DNA of 64,000 nucleotides from Phytopseudomonas argentinensis (GCF_900113905.1 NZ_FORC01000002.1:792772-856771); one strand, 5' to 3'. Positions 51,394 to 60,612 are shown, numbered from the stretch's first letter. The notes: generated by a model from the sequence alone, not told the origin. Program-made: numbers and translations.

Positions 51394-52437
51394 ATGTCGC
51401 ATATATACGCAGTAGTTCTGACCTATAACCGCAAGGACCTGCTCAAGCGCTGCCTGGAGGCGTTGTACGCACAAACGAGACCCTGTGACGGCATCATCGT
51501 GATCGACAACGCCAGTACCGATGGCACCGAGCAGATGGTTCTGGATCTGGCCTTGGCGGATCTCGAACTATATGTGCTATCGGCCAACGTTGGCGCCTCG
51601 GGGGGCTTCAACGCAGGCTTTCGCATGGCCTATCAGCGCGGCGCCGATTTCATCTGGATGATGGATGACGACGTGATCCCCAGCCCCGACGCCTTGCAGC
51701 GTTTGGTAGAGGCCGATGAGTTGCTCGCCGCCCGGGACATCAAGCGCAGCTTCCTGCTGTCCGGTGCCTACACGCAGGAGGGGCTGGTCAACAATTCACC
51801 GGCGCTGGATCAGCGTCGCAACCGTATCGATTACGAGTGCTGGCCGGCCACGGTGGAGCTGGGCGTGATGCCGGTGGCGCGTGCCACCTTCGTGTCCATC
51901 CTGGTGCCGCGAGCAACGCTGACCGAGCATGGCGTGCCGATCTCGTCGATGTTCATCTGGGGCGAGGACACCGAGTTCACCCTGCGCGTGACGCGGGATG
52001 CGCCAGGCTACCTGGTGGGTGCCAGCAAGGTGCTGCACTTGCGTCAGGAGGGGGGCGGGGCCATCAACATCCGCACTGAAAGGAGCCCGGCGCGGATCCG
52101 CTATCACCGCCATTTCGTGCGCAACGAGCTGTTCATCACCCGCAAGTACGCCAGCCGCCGCCGGTTGCTGAAAACCCTGGCGTATCGCCTGTGGGGTACC
52201 GCCAAGCTGCTGCTTGCCGGCGAGTTCTTCAAAGCCCGAGTGACCCTGGTAGGGCTGCTGGAGGCGTTGGCGTTCTCGCCGCGGGTCGAACCGGCAGATG
52301 CGCCGCTGGCAACGCTGCGCGTGCAGGTACGGCAGGCGGTGCGCCCCGGCTTCGAGCTGGCCGCACCGGCGCCAGCCGAAGAAATGGGGCCGGTGGTCAG
52401 CTTCCTGCAGCCGGAAATGATGCCTCGCTCAATATAG
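51394..52437 (+). CDS. Glycosyltransferase family 2, rhamnosyl/galactofuranosyltransferase-like
   Basis: A 347-residue GT-A enzyme: IYAVVLTYNRKDLLKRCLEA, GIIVIDNASTDGTEQM, VGASGGFNAGFRMAYQRGAD, then WMMDDDVIPSPDAL (the DDD metal motif) and SMFIWGEDTEFTLRV. This layout (GGxNxG plus WxxDDD) is typical of GlfT-like and rhamnosyltransferase members. The C-terminal about 100 residues are basic and likely membrane associated. It is convergent with the rmlC-like gene, overlapping it by 9 bp at the 3' ends. It may add the CDP-derived sugar made by the adjacent operon. Confidence 0.88.
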   Translation: MSHIYAVVLTYNRKDLLKRCLEALYAQTRPCDGIIVIDNASTDGTEQMVLDLALADLELYVLSANVGASGGFNAGFRMAYQRGADFIWMMDDDVIPSPDALQRLVEADELLAARDIKRSFLLSGAYTQEGLVNNSPALDQRRNRIDYECWPATVELGVMPVARATFVSILVPRATLTEHGVPISSMFIWGEDTEFTLRVTRDAPGYLVGASKVLHLRQEGGGAINIRTERSPARIRYHRHFVRNELFITRKYASRRRLLKTLAYRLWGTAKLLLAGEFFKARVTLVGLLEALAFSPRVEPADAPLATLRVQVRQAVRPGFELAAPAPAEEMGPVVSFLQPEMMPRSI

Positions 52438-52977
52438 TTTCCCGGTGCGGTCGGCAAGCAGAGGCCAGGCCGCATCCTTTTCCGACAGCGTGGTCACGGC
52501 CAGCGGCCAGTCGATTGCCAGCCGCTCGTCGTTGTAGCGCAGGCCGCGCTCGGCGCTCGGCGTGTAGGACGCCGATACCAGATAGCTGACCTCCACATCA
52601 TCGCTCAGGGTCTGGAAGGAATGGGCGAAACCCGGTGGCACATACAGTTGCCGATGGTTGTCGGCGGTCAATTCGAACGCCTCATGCTGCAGGTAGGTGG
52701 GTGAGTCTTCCCGTATATCAACGATCACATCGACGATGGCGCCGCGGGTGCAACGCACCAGCTTGGCCTCCCCGTAGGGTTGCATCTGGTAGTGCAGGCC
52801 GCGCAGGGTGCCGCGGCGCGCCGAGCGCGAGGTGTTCTGCTGGACGAACTGGCTTATCAGGCCGTGGCGCTGGAACGCCTCGGCGCAGAAGGTGCGCGCG
52901 AAGTAGCCGCGTTCGTCGCCGCGCAGCTCGAGCTCGATCAGCCAGGCATCATTGAGCGTGGTGCTGTGAAAAATCAT
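52429..52977 (-). CDS. dTDP-4-dehydrorhamnose 3,5-epimerase family protein (RmlC-like cupin)
   Basis: A 182-residue cupin epimerase. LRGDERGYFARTFCAEAFQR, QFVQQNTSRSARRGTLRGLH YQ with the catalytic histidine, AKLVRCTRGAIVDVIVDIRE and LYVPPGFAHSFQTLSDDVEV match RmlC. The absence of rmlA/B/D and the presence of rfbF suggest it acts on a CDP- rather than dTDP-linked 4-keto sugar. AGGAG five bases before ATG 52977; the start overlaps the oxidoreductase stop by 4 bp. Confidence 0.9.
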   Translation of the reverse strand: MIFHSTTLNDAWLIELELRGDERGYFARTFCAEAFQRHGLISQFVQQNTSRSARRGTLRGLHYQMQPYGEAKLVRCTRGAIVDVIVDIREDSPTYLQHEAFELTADNHRQLYVPPGFAHSFQTLSDDVEVSYLVSASYTPSAERGLRYNDERLAIDWPLAVTTLSEKDAAWPLLADRTGKLY

Positions 52978-54335
52978 GGGTACTCCTGGCCGATGGCCGT
53001 GCGAAAACCTGAGGTGCTGGCGGCGTCTGGCGCGAACAGGCTTTCCTGTTCCGCATAGAGGCGATCGACCAGGCGGCCGGCCGGGAACTGCACGTCGTCG
53101 AAGGTCAGTGCCGTGTCCTTGGCGACCGCGCGCTTGAGCGTGCAGCCGAGCGCCAGGCCGATGGGCAGCAGGCTCTCGGCGCGGATGGCCGCCATGTTCT
53201 CGGCAACGCCGTAGGCTTGATAACCACCGAAATCGTCGATGCTGTCGCCCGGGCTCAGATCCTGCTTGGCCACTGCGATCACGCCTACGCTCGGCCCGCC
53301 GCTGGGTGTCAGCACCGGGTCGCTGAACAGCACCGCACGGGCCACCGAGTTGGGCACTTCGAAGTGGCAAAGGTGGTAGGGCGTGTAGAAGCTGTAATAG
53401 GGGCCTTTGCCGAGTTTGTAGAGCTCCAGGTAGTGGCGCTGCCGCGGGTTTTCCAGGGTGCCGATGACGAATACTCCAGGACCGGGCCGGGCGCCCACTA
53501 CGTAGTCGACCAGGCCGGGCTCATGGGGATCGAGGTGCGACTCGAACGCTGCCAGGGTGTCCTCGATAGGCACCAGTGGCGCCCCCGGGTTGCCGCCGGA
53601 AAAGTCCGGGCCGAGCATGCCGCGACGAGCGACCCGCATGCCGGTGGCGTTGGCGACGATGGCCTGCTCGAAGGAAATCTTGGTGCCATCGGCGAACGAG
53701 GCGACCATCGCCGGCTTCTGGCCCCAGCGGCGCGCGAACTCCTGCTGGGTGGTCGGGTTGCGGTAGGGGTCGTGCAGGCCCTTGATGTTGCCGCACAGCA
53801 CCGGCTTGACGCCCAGCCCCGCGACGAAACGATAGAGGTTCATCTGCACGCCTGGCTGGTCGCCATCCGAGAAGGTGTAGATGACCCCGGCCTGGTCGGC
53901 CTTGTGCTTGAGAATCGGGCCGATGGTGCCATCGAGCTCGGCGTTCATCTGCACCACGTGCTTGCCGGCTTGCAGGGCTGCCAGTACGGCATGGGCGGCG
54001 TACTCGATGGAGCCGGTCACTTCGATGATCGCGTCCAGGCCCTCGGCGCATGCCAGTGCCTGGGCATCCTCGGTGACCGCCGGCGTGCCGCTGGCGATAG
54101 CCCGTTCCAGCTCGGCCTGGGTGTCGCAGCGCAGCGGCTCGATACCGGCCTGGTCATACACGCCCACGGCGCTGCCGATGTTGCGGTTGGCCACGGCGCA
54201 CAGGCGCATGCCGGTGGTGGCGGTGAGTATCTGCAGGGCGATGCCGCTGCCCTGGAAGCCCGCGCCAATCATGCCCACGCGAATGGGGCGGCCCTCGGCC
54301 TCGCGTTTGGCCAGGGCGGTGTCTACGATGATCAT
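52974..54335 (-). CDS. NAD(P)-dependent oxidoreductase with SAF-type C-terminal domain
   Basis: A 453-residue protein. The Rossmann start IRVGMIGAGFQGSGIALQIL and the homoserine-dehydrogenase-like middle (DAIIEVTGSIEYAAHAVLAA, GKHVVQMNAELDGTIGPILK) are followed by a C-terminal SAF/antifreeze-like domain (AVAKQDLSPGDSIDDFGGYQ, LLPIGLALGCTLKRAVAKDT). Proteins of this type occur with rfbF in O-antigen and EPS loci; their reaction on the CDP-sugar is not established to my knowledge. The frame extends upstream to 54518, but MIIVDTALAKREAEG at 54335 is the natural start. Confidence 0.87.
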   Translation of the reverse strand: MIIVDTALAKREAEGRPIRVGMIGAGFQGSGIALQILTATTGMRLCAVANRNIGSAVGVYDQAGIEPLRCDTQAELERAIASGTPAVTEDAQALACAEGLDAIIEVTGSIEYAAHAVLAALQAGKHVVQMNAELDGTIGPILKHKADQAGVIYTFSDGDQPGVQMNLYRFVAGLGVKPVLCGNIKGLHDPYRNPTTQQEFARRWGQKPAMVASFADGTKISFEQAIVANATGMRVARRGMLGPDFSGGNPGAPLVPIEDTLAAFESHLDPHEPGLVDYVVGARPGPGVFVIGTLENPRQRHYLELYKLGKGPYYSFYTPYHLCHFEVPNSVARAVLFSDPVLTPSGGPSVGVIAVAKQDLSPGDSIDDFGGYQAYGVAENMAAIRAESLLPIGLALGCTLKRAVAKDTALTFDDVQFPAGRLVDRLYAEQESLFAPDAASTSGFRTAIGQEYP

Positions 54336-54348
54336 CGGTGCGGCTCCT

Positions 54349-55125
54349 TCAGTCCTTCCACTGTTTCCAGGGGGCGCCACTGGCCCAGGCGGTTTCCAGG
54401 GTGATCTTGTCGCGTAGCGAATCCATGCTTTGCCAATAGCCGTCATGGTGATAGCTGCCAAGCATGTCGAGTTCGACCAGACGATCCATGGGTTCGTTTT
54501 CCCAGGTGGTCTGGTCATCGTCGATCAACTCGAATACTTCCGGCTGGCAGACGAAGAAGCCGCCGTTGATCAGGCCGCCATCGGCCGCGCCTTTCTCGCG
54601 AAAGGCCTCTACACGGCTAAGGTCTTCGTTGAGTCGCAGCGCGCCGTAACGCCCGGGCTGGGTGACTGCGGTCAGGGTGCACCAGCGTTTCGAGGCCCTG
54701 TGCACCTCGACCAGTTGGCGAATGTTGACGTCGCTGACTCCGTCGCCGTAGGTCAGGCAGAAGGGGCCATCGCTGAGCAGGCGCATGGCGCGCTTGAGTC
54801 GCCCGCCGGTCATCGAGTCAGCACCGGTGTCGAGCACGGTGACGCGCCAGTCCTCGCTGACGCTCTCCAGCCAGTCGATGCTGCCGGTTTTCAGGTCAAT
54901 GGTGTAGTCGGTACGCTGGGCGCGATAGTTGAGGAAATAGTCGCGGATATAGTCGACCTTGTAGCCGCCGAGAACCACGAAATCGTTGAAGCCGTGGTGC
55001 GCGTACATCTTCATGATGTGCCAGATGATCGGCCTGCCGCCGATCTCGACCATCGGCTTGGGGCGCACCGTCGTCTCTTCGCTCAGCCGGGTGCCGAAGC
55101 CACCTGCAAAGATCGCTACTTTCAT
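54349..55125 (-). CDS. rfbF: Glucose-1-phosphate cytidylyltransferase
   Basis: A 258-residue nucleotidyltransferase making CDP-glucose. KVAIFAGGFGTRLSEETTVR PKPMVEIGGRPIIWHIMKMY is the diagnostic start; GGYKVDYIRDYFLNY, LTYGDGVSDVNI, INGGFFVCQPEVFELID and WENEPMDRLVELDMLGSYHH follow. CDP-glucose is normally passed to CDP-glucose 4,6-dehydratase (rfbG), which is not found in this window. Confidence 0.96.
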   Translation of the reverse strand: MKVAIFAGGFGTRLSEETTVRPKPMVEIGGRPIIWHIMKMYAHHGFNDFVVLGGYKVDYIRDYFLNYRAQRTDYTIDLKTGSIDWLESVSEDWRVTVLDTGADSMTGGRLKRAMRLLSDGPFCLTYGDGVSDVNIRQLVEVHRASKRWCTLTAVTQPGRYGALRLNEDLSRVEAFREKGAADGGLINGGFFVCQPEVFELIDDDQTTWENEPMDRLVELDMLGSYHHDGYWQSMDSLRDKITLETAWASGAPWKQWKD

Positions 55126-55200
55126 GATGTTATTGCTCTCTCGATTAAGGGCGCTGAAATCGCGATAGGGCCGGACGGCCCCCGCAACGCGCTGTGCTCC

Positions 55201-56247
55201 CTAGCGGGAATACCAGCGCAGATCCTCGGACAGGCGAGCACTGTCGATATGGCCTTGCAGCACCCGCAGCCGCATCAGGGGCGAGGTGCGAAACTGGCTG
55301 TCGGCGAAATTCATGCCCTGGAGTCCGGCGATCAGTTGGCCGATGGATTTGTCCAGGGTCATTTGCGGTTGGTGATCGGGAGCAAGACGGGCGAACAGGC
55401 TGAAGTCGACCTGATAGGAACGGCTGTCGACTGGTGCGGCGGTGTTGATGCTTACCTCGGTACCGGGCAGAGCGGCGGCCACGGCGGCGGCCAGGTCGCG
55501 AACCTGATGGTTGCGCGCGTTGCTGCCGGTGTTCACGCGCAGGATGCGCCCACCGTTGTCGGCGCTGCGTTGGATGGCCCAGTCGATGGCGCGGGCCATG
55601 TCCGCGACGTCGATCAACGGGCGCCAGGGCGAACCGTCGCTGAGCACCGTGATGCGGCCTTCGCTGAGCGCGCCGGCGACGAAGTCGTTGAGCACCAGAT
55701 CCAGGCGCAGGCGGTCGGACATTCCGCAGGCCGTGGCGAAGCGCAGGCTGGTGATCACCATCTCTCCGTCGATATCCGCGAGGGCATCCTCGCTGCCGAT
55801 CTTCGAGCGCGCGTAGGCGGTCATCGGCGCGACCGGATCGTTTTCGGTGCGCGGCCCGCCTTCGGCCACGCCGTAAACACTACAGCTCGAAGCGAAAACG
55901 AAATTGCGTACGCCGGCGCGCGCAGCGGCCCGGGCAATGCGGATGGTGGCGTCCTGGTTGATCGCCGCGGTCACCCCGGCAAAGCGGTCGCCCATCGGGT
56001 CGTTGGACACCGCTGCCAGTTGTACCACGGCGTCGTAGCCGGCCAGTGCCTGTTCCGAGAGGTCACGCACATCGCCGAAGAACTGCTGCGCAAGGCGCTG
56101 TTCGGGCAGGGTATGGGCGTTAGTGAGGCAATGTGCGAAGTAGGCATTGTCATAGCCGTGCAAGACGGCCGAAGGGTGGCGAGCAGCCAGCTCGCGGATC
56201 ACTGCGGGGCCGATATAGCCCATGTTGCCCAGAACGAGAATCTTCAT
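55201..56247 (-). CDS. NAD-dependent epimerase/dehydratase (extended SDR)
   Basis: A 348-residue SDR enzyme. The motif is MKILVLGNMGYIGPAVIREL (GxxGYIG), then VVQLAAVSNDPMGDRFAG, FVFASSCSVYGVAEGG (active-site serine region), YARSKIGSEDALADIDGEMV (YxxxK), and RPLIDVADMARAIDWAIQ. It resembles nucleotide-sugar epimerases. It lacks the start sequence expected of RfbG and so is not an obvious dehydratase. AAGGAT upstream supports ATG 56247. First gene of the four-gene sugar operon, 75 bp before rfbF. Confidence 0.9.
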   Translation of the reverse strand: MKILVLGNMGYIGPAVIRELAARHPSAVLHGYDNAYFAHCLTNAHTLPEQRLAQQFFGDVRDLSEQALAGYDAVVQLAAVSNDPMGDRFAGVTAAINQDATIRIARAAARAGVRNFVFASSCSVYGVAEGGPRTENDPVAPMTAYARSKIGSEDALADIDGEMVITSLRFATACGMSDRLRLDLVLNDFVAGALSEGRITVLSDGSPWRPLIDVADMARAIDWAIQRSADNGGRILRVNTGSNARNHQVRDLAAAVAAALPGTEVSINTAAPVDSRSYQVDFSLFARLAPDHQPQMTLDKSIGQLIAGLQGMNFADSQFRTSPLMRLRVLQGHIDSARLSEDLRWYSR

Positions 56248-56455
56248 ATGCCATCCTTGCGCCGTCCAGGGGTGGACCGGCATCCAATAGATGGCCAGAT
56301 AATATTACCGCGACAGAAAAATGCTGAATTTTTCTGATGAATGGTTTAGCGGTCTTAAGTCATTGATTATTAAGGTATTTTTATATGTATTTGATTTTAT
56401 TGGCTTTTCGTTTAGACCCGGCACTGACCCCACGACCCCGCCTGGAGAACCCTGG
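56248..56455. other. AT-rich promoter region of the sugar island with an inverted repeat
   Basis: Between the epimerase start and the catabolic operon end. CAGAAAAA (56314-56321) and TTTTTCTG (56329-56336) form an 8-bp inverted repeat with a 7-nt loop about 70 bp before the epimerase start. 56300-56410 is markedly AT-rich and probably holds the minus-strand promoter. No gene was seen. Confidence 0.5.
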
Positions 56456-56494
56456 AGCCCTTGAAAAGCCTGGTTTCTAAGGCTTTCAGGGGCT
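56456..56494 (-). terminator. Strong hairpin downstream of the catabolic operon
   Basis: AGCCCTTGAAAAGCCT (56456-56471) pairs almost completely with AGGCTTTCAGGGGCT (56480-56494). It lies 45 bp after the dehydrogenase stop on the minus strand. There is no T-tract, so it may stabilise the 3' end rather than terminate by itself. Confidence 0.45.
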
Positions 56495-56539
56495 GCAGCG
56501 GGCCGTCGTGCAGGCCTTCACAGAATTTACATTTGCACG

Positions 56540-57514
56540 CTATGAGGATCGTGGACGAACCTCAGGATTGGCCAGCATGGAGGCTTCGCCACTGAAATAG
56601 GACAGTACGTTGGCGAAGGCATCAGCGAAATACAGCTCGTACCCCTCCCGCTCCACATAGCCCAGATGCGGCGTGCAGAGCACGGCTGGGTGCTGCAGGA
56701 GAGCATGATGTGGGTCGATCAGCGGCTCTTGTTCGAATACGTCAAGCGCTGCGAAACCTGGCCTGCCGCTGTTGAGGGCGTCGAGCAGGGCGCCCGGGGC
56801 AATCAACTCGGCACGGCTGGTATTGACCAGTAGGGCCGATGGCTTCATATGAGCCAAATCTTTGACGGTTACCAGGTGTCGGGTGCTGTCGGCGAGACGC
56901 AGATGCAGGCTGATCACATCGGCCTGGGAAAAGAACGCCTCTCGTGATTCGGCGGCCCGATGGCCGTCGGCCACGGCTGCCTGGCGTGACGCCTCACTGC
57001 CCCATATCAGCACCGGCATCTCGAAGGCCTGGGCGTAACGGGCAAGGCGTTGGCCGATCTTGCCGTAGCCCCAGATGCCCAGTGTCTGCCCGGCCAGGCG
57101 TTGGCCCAGATTGATCTGCCATTTGCCGGCATACATCGCCTGCATGGCAGGAAACAGCTGGCGCCGTGCATTCATGATCAGCGCCCAGGTCAGTTCGGCC
57201 GGTGCGATGGGTGAGCCGCGCCCCTCCATCACCGCCACACCGTGGCGGGTGCAGGCGGCTACATCCAGATGGCTGGAGACCTTGCCGGTCTGGCTGATCA
57301 GCTTGAGCTTCGGCAGGCGCGCCAGCAGTGCTTCATCTATACGGGTGCGTTCGCGGGTCAGCACCAGGGCGTCGGCGTCGGCAAAACGCTCGACGAGCAC
57401 CTGCGCATCGTCCATGGCATCGTGGTAGAGGCTGACCTGATGCCCGGCCAGGGTGGCGAAGCAGTCGAGGCTGCGAATGACGTCTTGGTAATCATCGGGA
57501 ATGACGATATGCAT
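56540..57514 (-). CDS. D-2-hydroxyacid dehydrogenase family protein
   Basis: A 324-residue NAD-dependent dehydrogenase. The NAD motif is LGIWGYGKIGQRLARYAQAF, with LLVNTSRAELIAPGALLDAL (catalytic-type arginine) and LDVFEQEPLIDPHHALLQHP (Asp-Glu), then TPHLGYVEREGYELY with the catalytic histidine. It resembles the PdxB/SerA/CtBP branch. As the last gene of the tct-prpF operon, 50 bp after tctA, it probably acts on a 2-hydroxy acid in the same pathway; the substrate is unknown. Confidence 0.9.
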   Translation of the reverse strand: MHIVIPDDYQDVIRSLDCFATLAGHQVSLYHDAMDDAQVLVERFADADALVLTRERTRIDEALLARLPKLKLISQTGKVSSHLDVAACTRHGVAVMEGRGSPIAPAELTWALIMNARRQLFPAMQAMYAGKWQINLGQRLAGQTLGIWGYGKIGQRLARYAQAFEMPVLIWGSEASRQAAVADGHRAAESREAFFSQADVISLHLRLADSTRHLVTVKDLAHMKPSALLVNTSRAELIAPGALLDALNSGRPGFAALDVFEQEPLIDPHHALLQHPAVLCTPHLGYVEREGYELYFADAFANVLSYFSGEASMLANPEVRPRSS

Positions 57515-57564
57515 GGCGGCTCCAGAAACGCTTCAGGCTCCCGGAGGAGCCTGATTCGGTGGGA

Positions 57565-59079
57565 TTAGCTGGCGCTCTGTAAGGTCGCTGCCTTGCGGCG
57601 GGCGCGCCAGATTCGCCAGATGGGCAAGGCTACCATCATCGCCACCAATGCCCATACGGCCAGGCTGATCGAACTGCTCCACAGGATGCTCAGATCACCG
57701 TTGGACAATGACAGGGCGCGACGCAGGTTCTGCTCCATCAAACCGCCGAGAATGAAGCCCAGCAGAATCGCCGATAGCGGGAAGTCCATCTTGCGCAAGA
57801 TGTACCCGGCGACACCGATACCAATCATTAGGTACAGGTCGAACGCGGTGGCGTGTACGGCGTAGACGCCGATCGAGGTGATGATAGCGATGGCCGGCAC
57901 CAGTGCCCAATAGGGCACGGCAAGGATCTTGGTGAAGATCTTTATCATCGGCACGTTCATCACGATCAGCATGATGTTGGCCACGAACAGCGAGGCGATC
58001 AGGCCCCAGACGATATCCGGCTGGTTCTGGAACAGCAGCGGGCCCGGGGTGATGTTGTACAGCGTCAGGGCGCCAAGCATCACGGCAGTGGTGCCCGAGC
58101 CCGGCACGCCGAGGGTCAGCATTGGCACCAGTGAGCCGCACGCAGAGGCGCTGTTGGCGGTTTCCGGCGCGGCCAGGCCACGCAGATCGCCTTCACCGAA
58201 CTTGTTGTCCTTGGTAGCCAGGCGCTTTTCGCTCATATACGCCACGGCGCTGGCCAGGGTCGCACCGGCGCCCGGCAGAATGCCCAGGCCAAAACCGACC
58301 GCGCCGCTGCGCAGGTTGGTGGCCAGCACCGACAGGCCTTCCTTGAGGTTGAACAGCATGCGGCCCTTGGCTTCGATGGCCTTCTGACCGTGGTGGGTGC
58401 GCTCGAGCAGCACGAGGATCTCGCTGACCGAGAACAGACCCAGTACCAGCACCACGAACTGGATGCCATCGGCCAGGCCCAGGCTGCCGAAGGTGAAGCG
58501 GTACACGCCGCTGTTGGAATCGATACCGACGCACGACAGCAGCAGGCCGATGCAGCAGGCGATGGCGGTCTTCATTGGTTTGTTGCCGGCCATGCCGGCG
58601 AGGCAGGTGATGGCGAACACCATCAGCACGAAGTATTCGGCGGGGCCGAAGGCCACTGCCCATTTCGCCAGCAGGGGCGCGAACAGCACCACACCGCAGG
58701 TGGCCATCAGGCCGCCGACGAACGAGCTCCAGGCGGAGATCGACAGGGCAACACCCGCCTTGCCCTGACGCGCCAATGGGTAGCCGTCCAGGGTGGTCAT
58801 CACGGCCGAGGCCTCGCCTGGGATGTTCAGCAGGATCGAGGAAATACGACCGCCGTATTCGCAGCCCAGGTACACGGCAGCGAGCAGGATCAGTGCGGTT
58901 TCCGGCGGCAGGCCGAGGGCGAAGGCGATCGGGATCAGCAGCGCCACGCCGTTGATCGGGCCCAGGCCCGGCAGCAGGCCGACGATGGTGCCGATCAGGG
59001 TACCGCACAGGGCGGTGAACAGGTTGTAGGGGCTCAGGGCGACGCCAAAGCCTTGTCCCAGGTAGCTGAAGGTATCCAT
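57565..59079 (-). CDS. Tripartite tricarboxylate transporter, large permease (TctA)
   Basis: A 504-residue inner-membrane protein with about 12 segments. GTLIGTIVGLLPGLGPINGV and FGLGILPGAGATLASAVAYM are the duplicated TctA motifs. SSILLNIPGEASAVMTTLDG and LTLGVPGSGTTAVMLGALTL carry the conserved glycine/proline hairpins. It starts 4 bp after tctB. It is driven by the ion gradient with TctB and the binding protein TctC. Confidence 0.96.
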   Translation of the reverse strand: MDTFSYLGQGFGVALSPYNLFTALCGTLIGTIVGLLPGLGPINGVALLIPIAFALGLPPETALILLAAVYLGCEYGGRISSILLNIPGEASAVMTTLDGYPLARQGKAGVALSISAWSSFVGGLMATCGVVLFAPLLAKWAVAFGPAEYFVLMVFAITCLAGMAGNKPMKTAIACCIGLLLSCVGIDSNSGVYRFTFGSLGLADGIQFVVLVLGLFSVSEILVLLERTHHGQKAIEAKGRMLFNLKEGLSVLATNLRSGAVGFGLGILPGAGATLASAVAYMSEKRLATKDNKFGEGDLRGLAAPETANSASACGSLVPMLTLGVPGSGTTAVMLGALTLYNITPGPLLFQNQPDIVWGLIASLFVANIMLIVMNVPMIKIFTKILAVPYWALVPAIAIITSIGVYAVHATAFDLYLMIGIGVAGYILRKMDFPLSAILLGFILGGLMEQNLRRALSLSNGDLSILWSSSISLAVWALVAMMVALPIWRIWRARRKAATLQSAS

Positions 59080-59083
59080 GCAG

Positions 59084-59539
59084 TCAGAACTCCAGGCCGG
59101 AAAGCAGGCCAAGTGGCAGGGGTACGTCGAGGGCTTTGTCGAACAGCAGGTACAGGCCCACCGCGAGCAGCACGCCGGAGGTCAGGCTGGCTTTCCAGGT
59201 GCCCTCGTACAGGCGCGCCATGGCGATGGCGAACAGGGTGCTGGCGATGATGAAACCGGCCAGTTCGAACAGCGCGGAGTAGATCAGCAGGGCAACGATG
59301 CACAGCACGATCTTGCGAATCACGTGGCGATCCAGCGCGGGCTCGGCACCTTCGCCACTGGCCCGTGAGGGTCTGAACAGCAGGTAGATGGCGCCCAGGG
59401 CGATCATCACGAGCAACAGCAGCGGAAAGGCCCGTGGGCCTACAGGCTCGTATGAGAACGGCGCATGGTAGCTCCAGGCTGCCAACGACAGGCCGAGACA
59501 AAGCAGCAGGCTGACGCCCGCAAAAATACGGTCTTGCAT
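59084..59539 (-). CDS. Tripartite tricarboxylate transporter, small permease (TctB)
   Basis: A 151-residue protein with four hydrophobic segments: IFAGVSLLLCLGLSLAAWSY, RAFPLLLLVMIALGAIYLLF, IVLCIVALLIYSALFELAGF and SGVLLAVGLYLLFDKALDVP. The PVGPRAFPLLL segment is characteristic of TctB. It lies between tctC (45 bp) and tctA (4 bp). Confidence 0.93.
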   Translation of the reverse strand: MQDRIFAGVSLLLCLGLSLAAWSYHAPFSYEPVGPRAFPLLLLVMIALGAIYLLFRPSRASGEGAEPALDRHVIRKIVLCIVALLIYSALFELAGFIIASTLFAIAMARLYEGTWKASLTSGVLLAVGLYLLFDKALDVPLPLGLLSGLEF

Positions 59540-59584
59540 GGTAGTGCTCCGTGAGGAGAGCCGAGCGGCTCTCCCGGAAGGGAT

Positions 59585-60568
59585 TTATTCGACCAGCCCG
59601 AACTCGCGGCCCAGTTCGCGGTACTCGGCCACTTGCTTGCGGACGAGGGCCTGCAGGTCTGCGCCGCTCACGTACATTGGCAGCACGTCACGGTCGACCA
59701 TGTAGCGTTCGAAATCGGGCGATGCCTTGAGTTTAGCGAACGCCTCACGCCACCACTGCACCTGCTCCTTGGGTACTTCCGGGCCGACGAAATAGCCACG
59801 GATCAGCGGCCACTGAATTTCATAACCCTGCTCGCGGGCGGTCGGAATCTCGGCTAGGTCGCCCGGCAGGCGTTCTTCGCTGAATACCGCCAGGGTGCGG
59901 ATGTCGTTGCCTTTCTGTGAGGCGATTTCGCTGGCGCTGCCCGTGACCAGGTCGACGTGCCTGCCCATCAGCGCCATGTAATGCTCTGAACCGCCTTCGA
60001 ACGCGGCGTAGCGCAGCTCGCTCGGATTGACGCCAGCGGCCTTGGCGAGCAGGGCGATCTTCATCCAGCCCTGGCCACCGATGCTGCCGCCACCGCCGAC
60101 GACGATGCTTTTTGGATCCTTCTTCAGCGCCTTCACCACGTCGTCGAGATTCTTGTACGGCGAGTCGTCACGTACCGCCAGGGTGCCGTAGTCGGTGCCG
60201 ATGGTGGTCAGCCACTGCACTTCGTTCTCGTCGAAACGACCGTATTTGCCCAATGCCAGGTTGAGCAGCGAAGCGCCGGAGAAGGCCACCAGGGTGCCGG
60301 GATCATTGCGGCGGTTGGCGACGATTGCGTTATAGGCCACGGCGCCGATGCCGCCCGGCATGTAGGTGACGCGCATCGGCGACTTGAGCACCTTGTGGTC
60401 TTTCAAGCCGGCCTGAGCGAGTTTACAGGTCAGGTCAAAGCCACCGCCCGGCTTGCTTGGCGCGATGCACTCGGGGCGATTGGGCTGATCGGCGTGGGCC
60501 GCTGGAAGGCCGCTTAGCAGCAGAGCGCCGGCGAGTGGCAAGAGGAATCGATTCTTCAATAATTTCAT
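59585..60568 (-). CDS. Tripartite tricarboxylate transporter substrate-binding protein (TctC)
   Basis: A 327-residue periplasmic protein with a cleaved signal peptide (LLPLAGALLLSGLPAAHADQ). The mature start PECIAPSKPGGGFDLTCKLA is the family ligand loop; MRVTYMPGGIGAVAYNAIVA and VGGGGSIGGQGWMKIALLAK follow, with LMGRHVDLVTGSASEI. ATG 60568 is chosen because it starts the signal peptide. It delivers a di- or tricarboxylate to TctAB. The similarity of the gene order porin-tctC-tctB-tctA to the P. aeruginosa opdH-tct locus supports a tricarboxylate. Confidence 0.93.
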   Translation of the reverse strand: MKLLKNRFLLPLAGALLLSGLPAAHADQPNRPECIAPSKPGGGFDLTCKLAQAGLKDHKVLKSPMRVTYMPGGIGAVAYNAIVANRRNDPGTLVAFSGASLLNLALGKYGRFDENEVQWLTTIGTDYGTLAVRDDSPYKNLDDVVKALKKDPKSIVVGGGGSIGGQGWMKIALLAKAAGVNPSELRYAAFEGGSEHYMALMGRHVDLVTGSASEIASQKGNDIRTLAVFSEERLPGDLAEIPTAREQGYEIQWPLIRGYFVGPEVPKEQVQWWREAFAKLKASPDFERYMVDRDVLPMYVSGADLQALVRKQVAEYRELGREFGLVE

Positions 60569-60612
60569 TGGGTTATACCTGTATTGGAGTTGTTTGCAGG
60601 TGAGCCGCCGGT

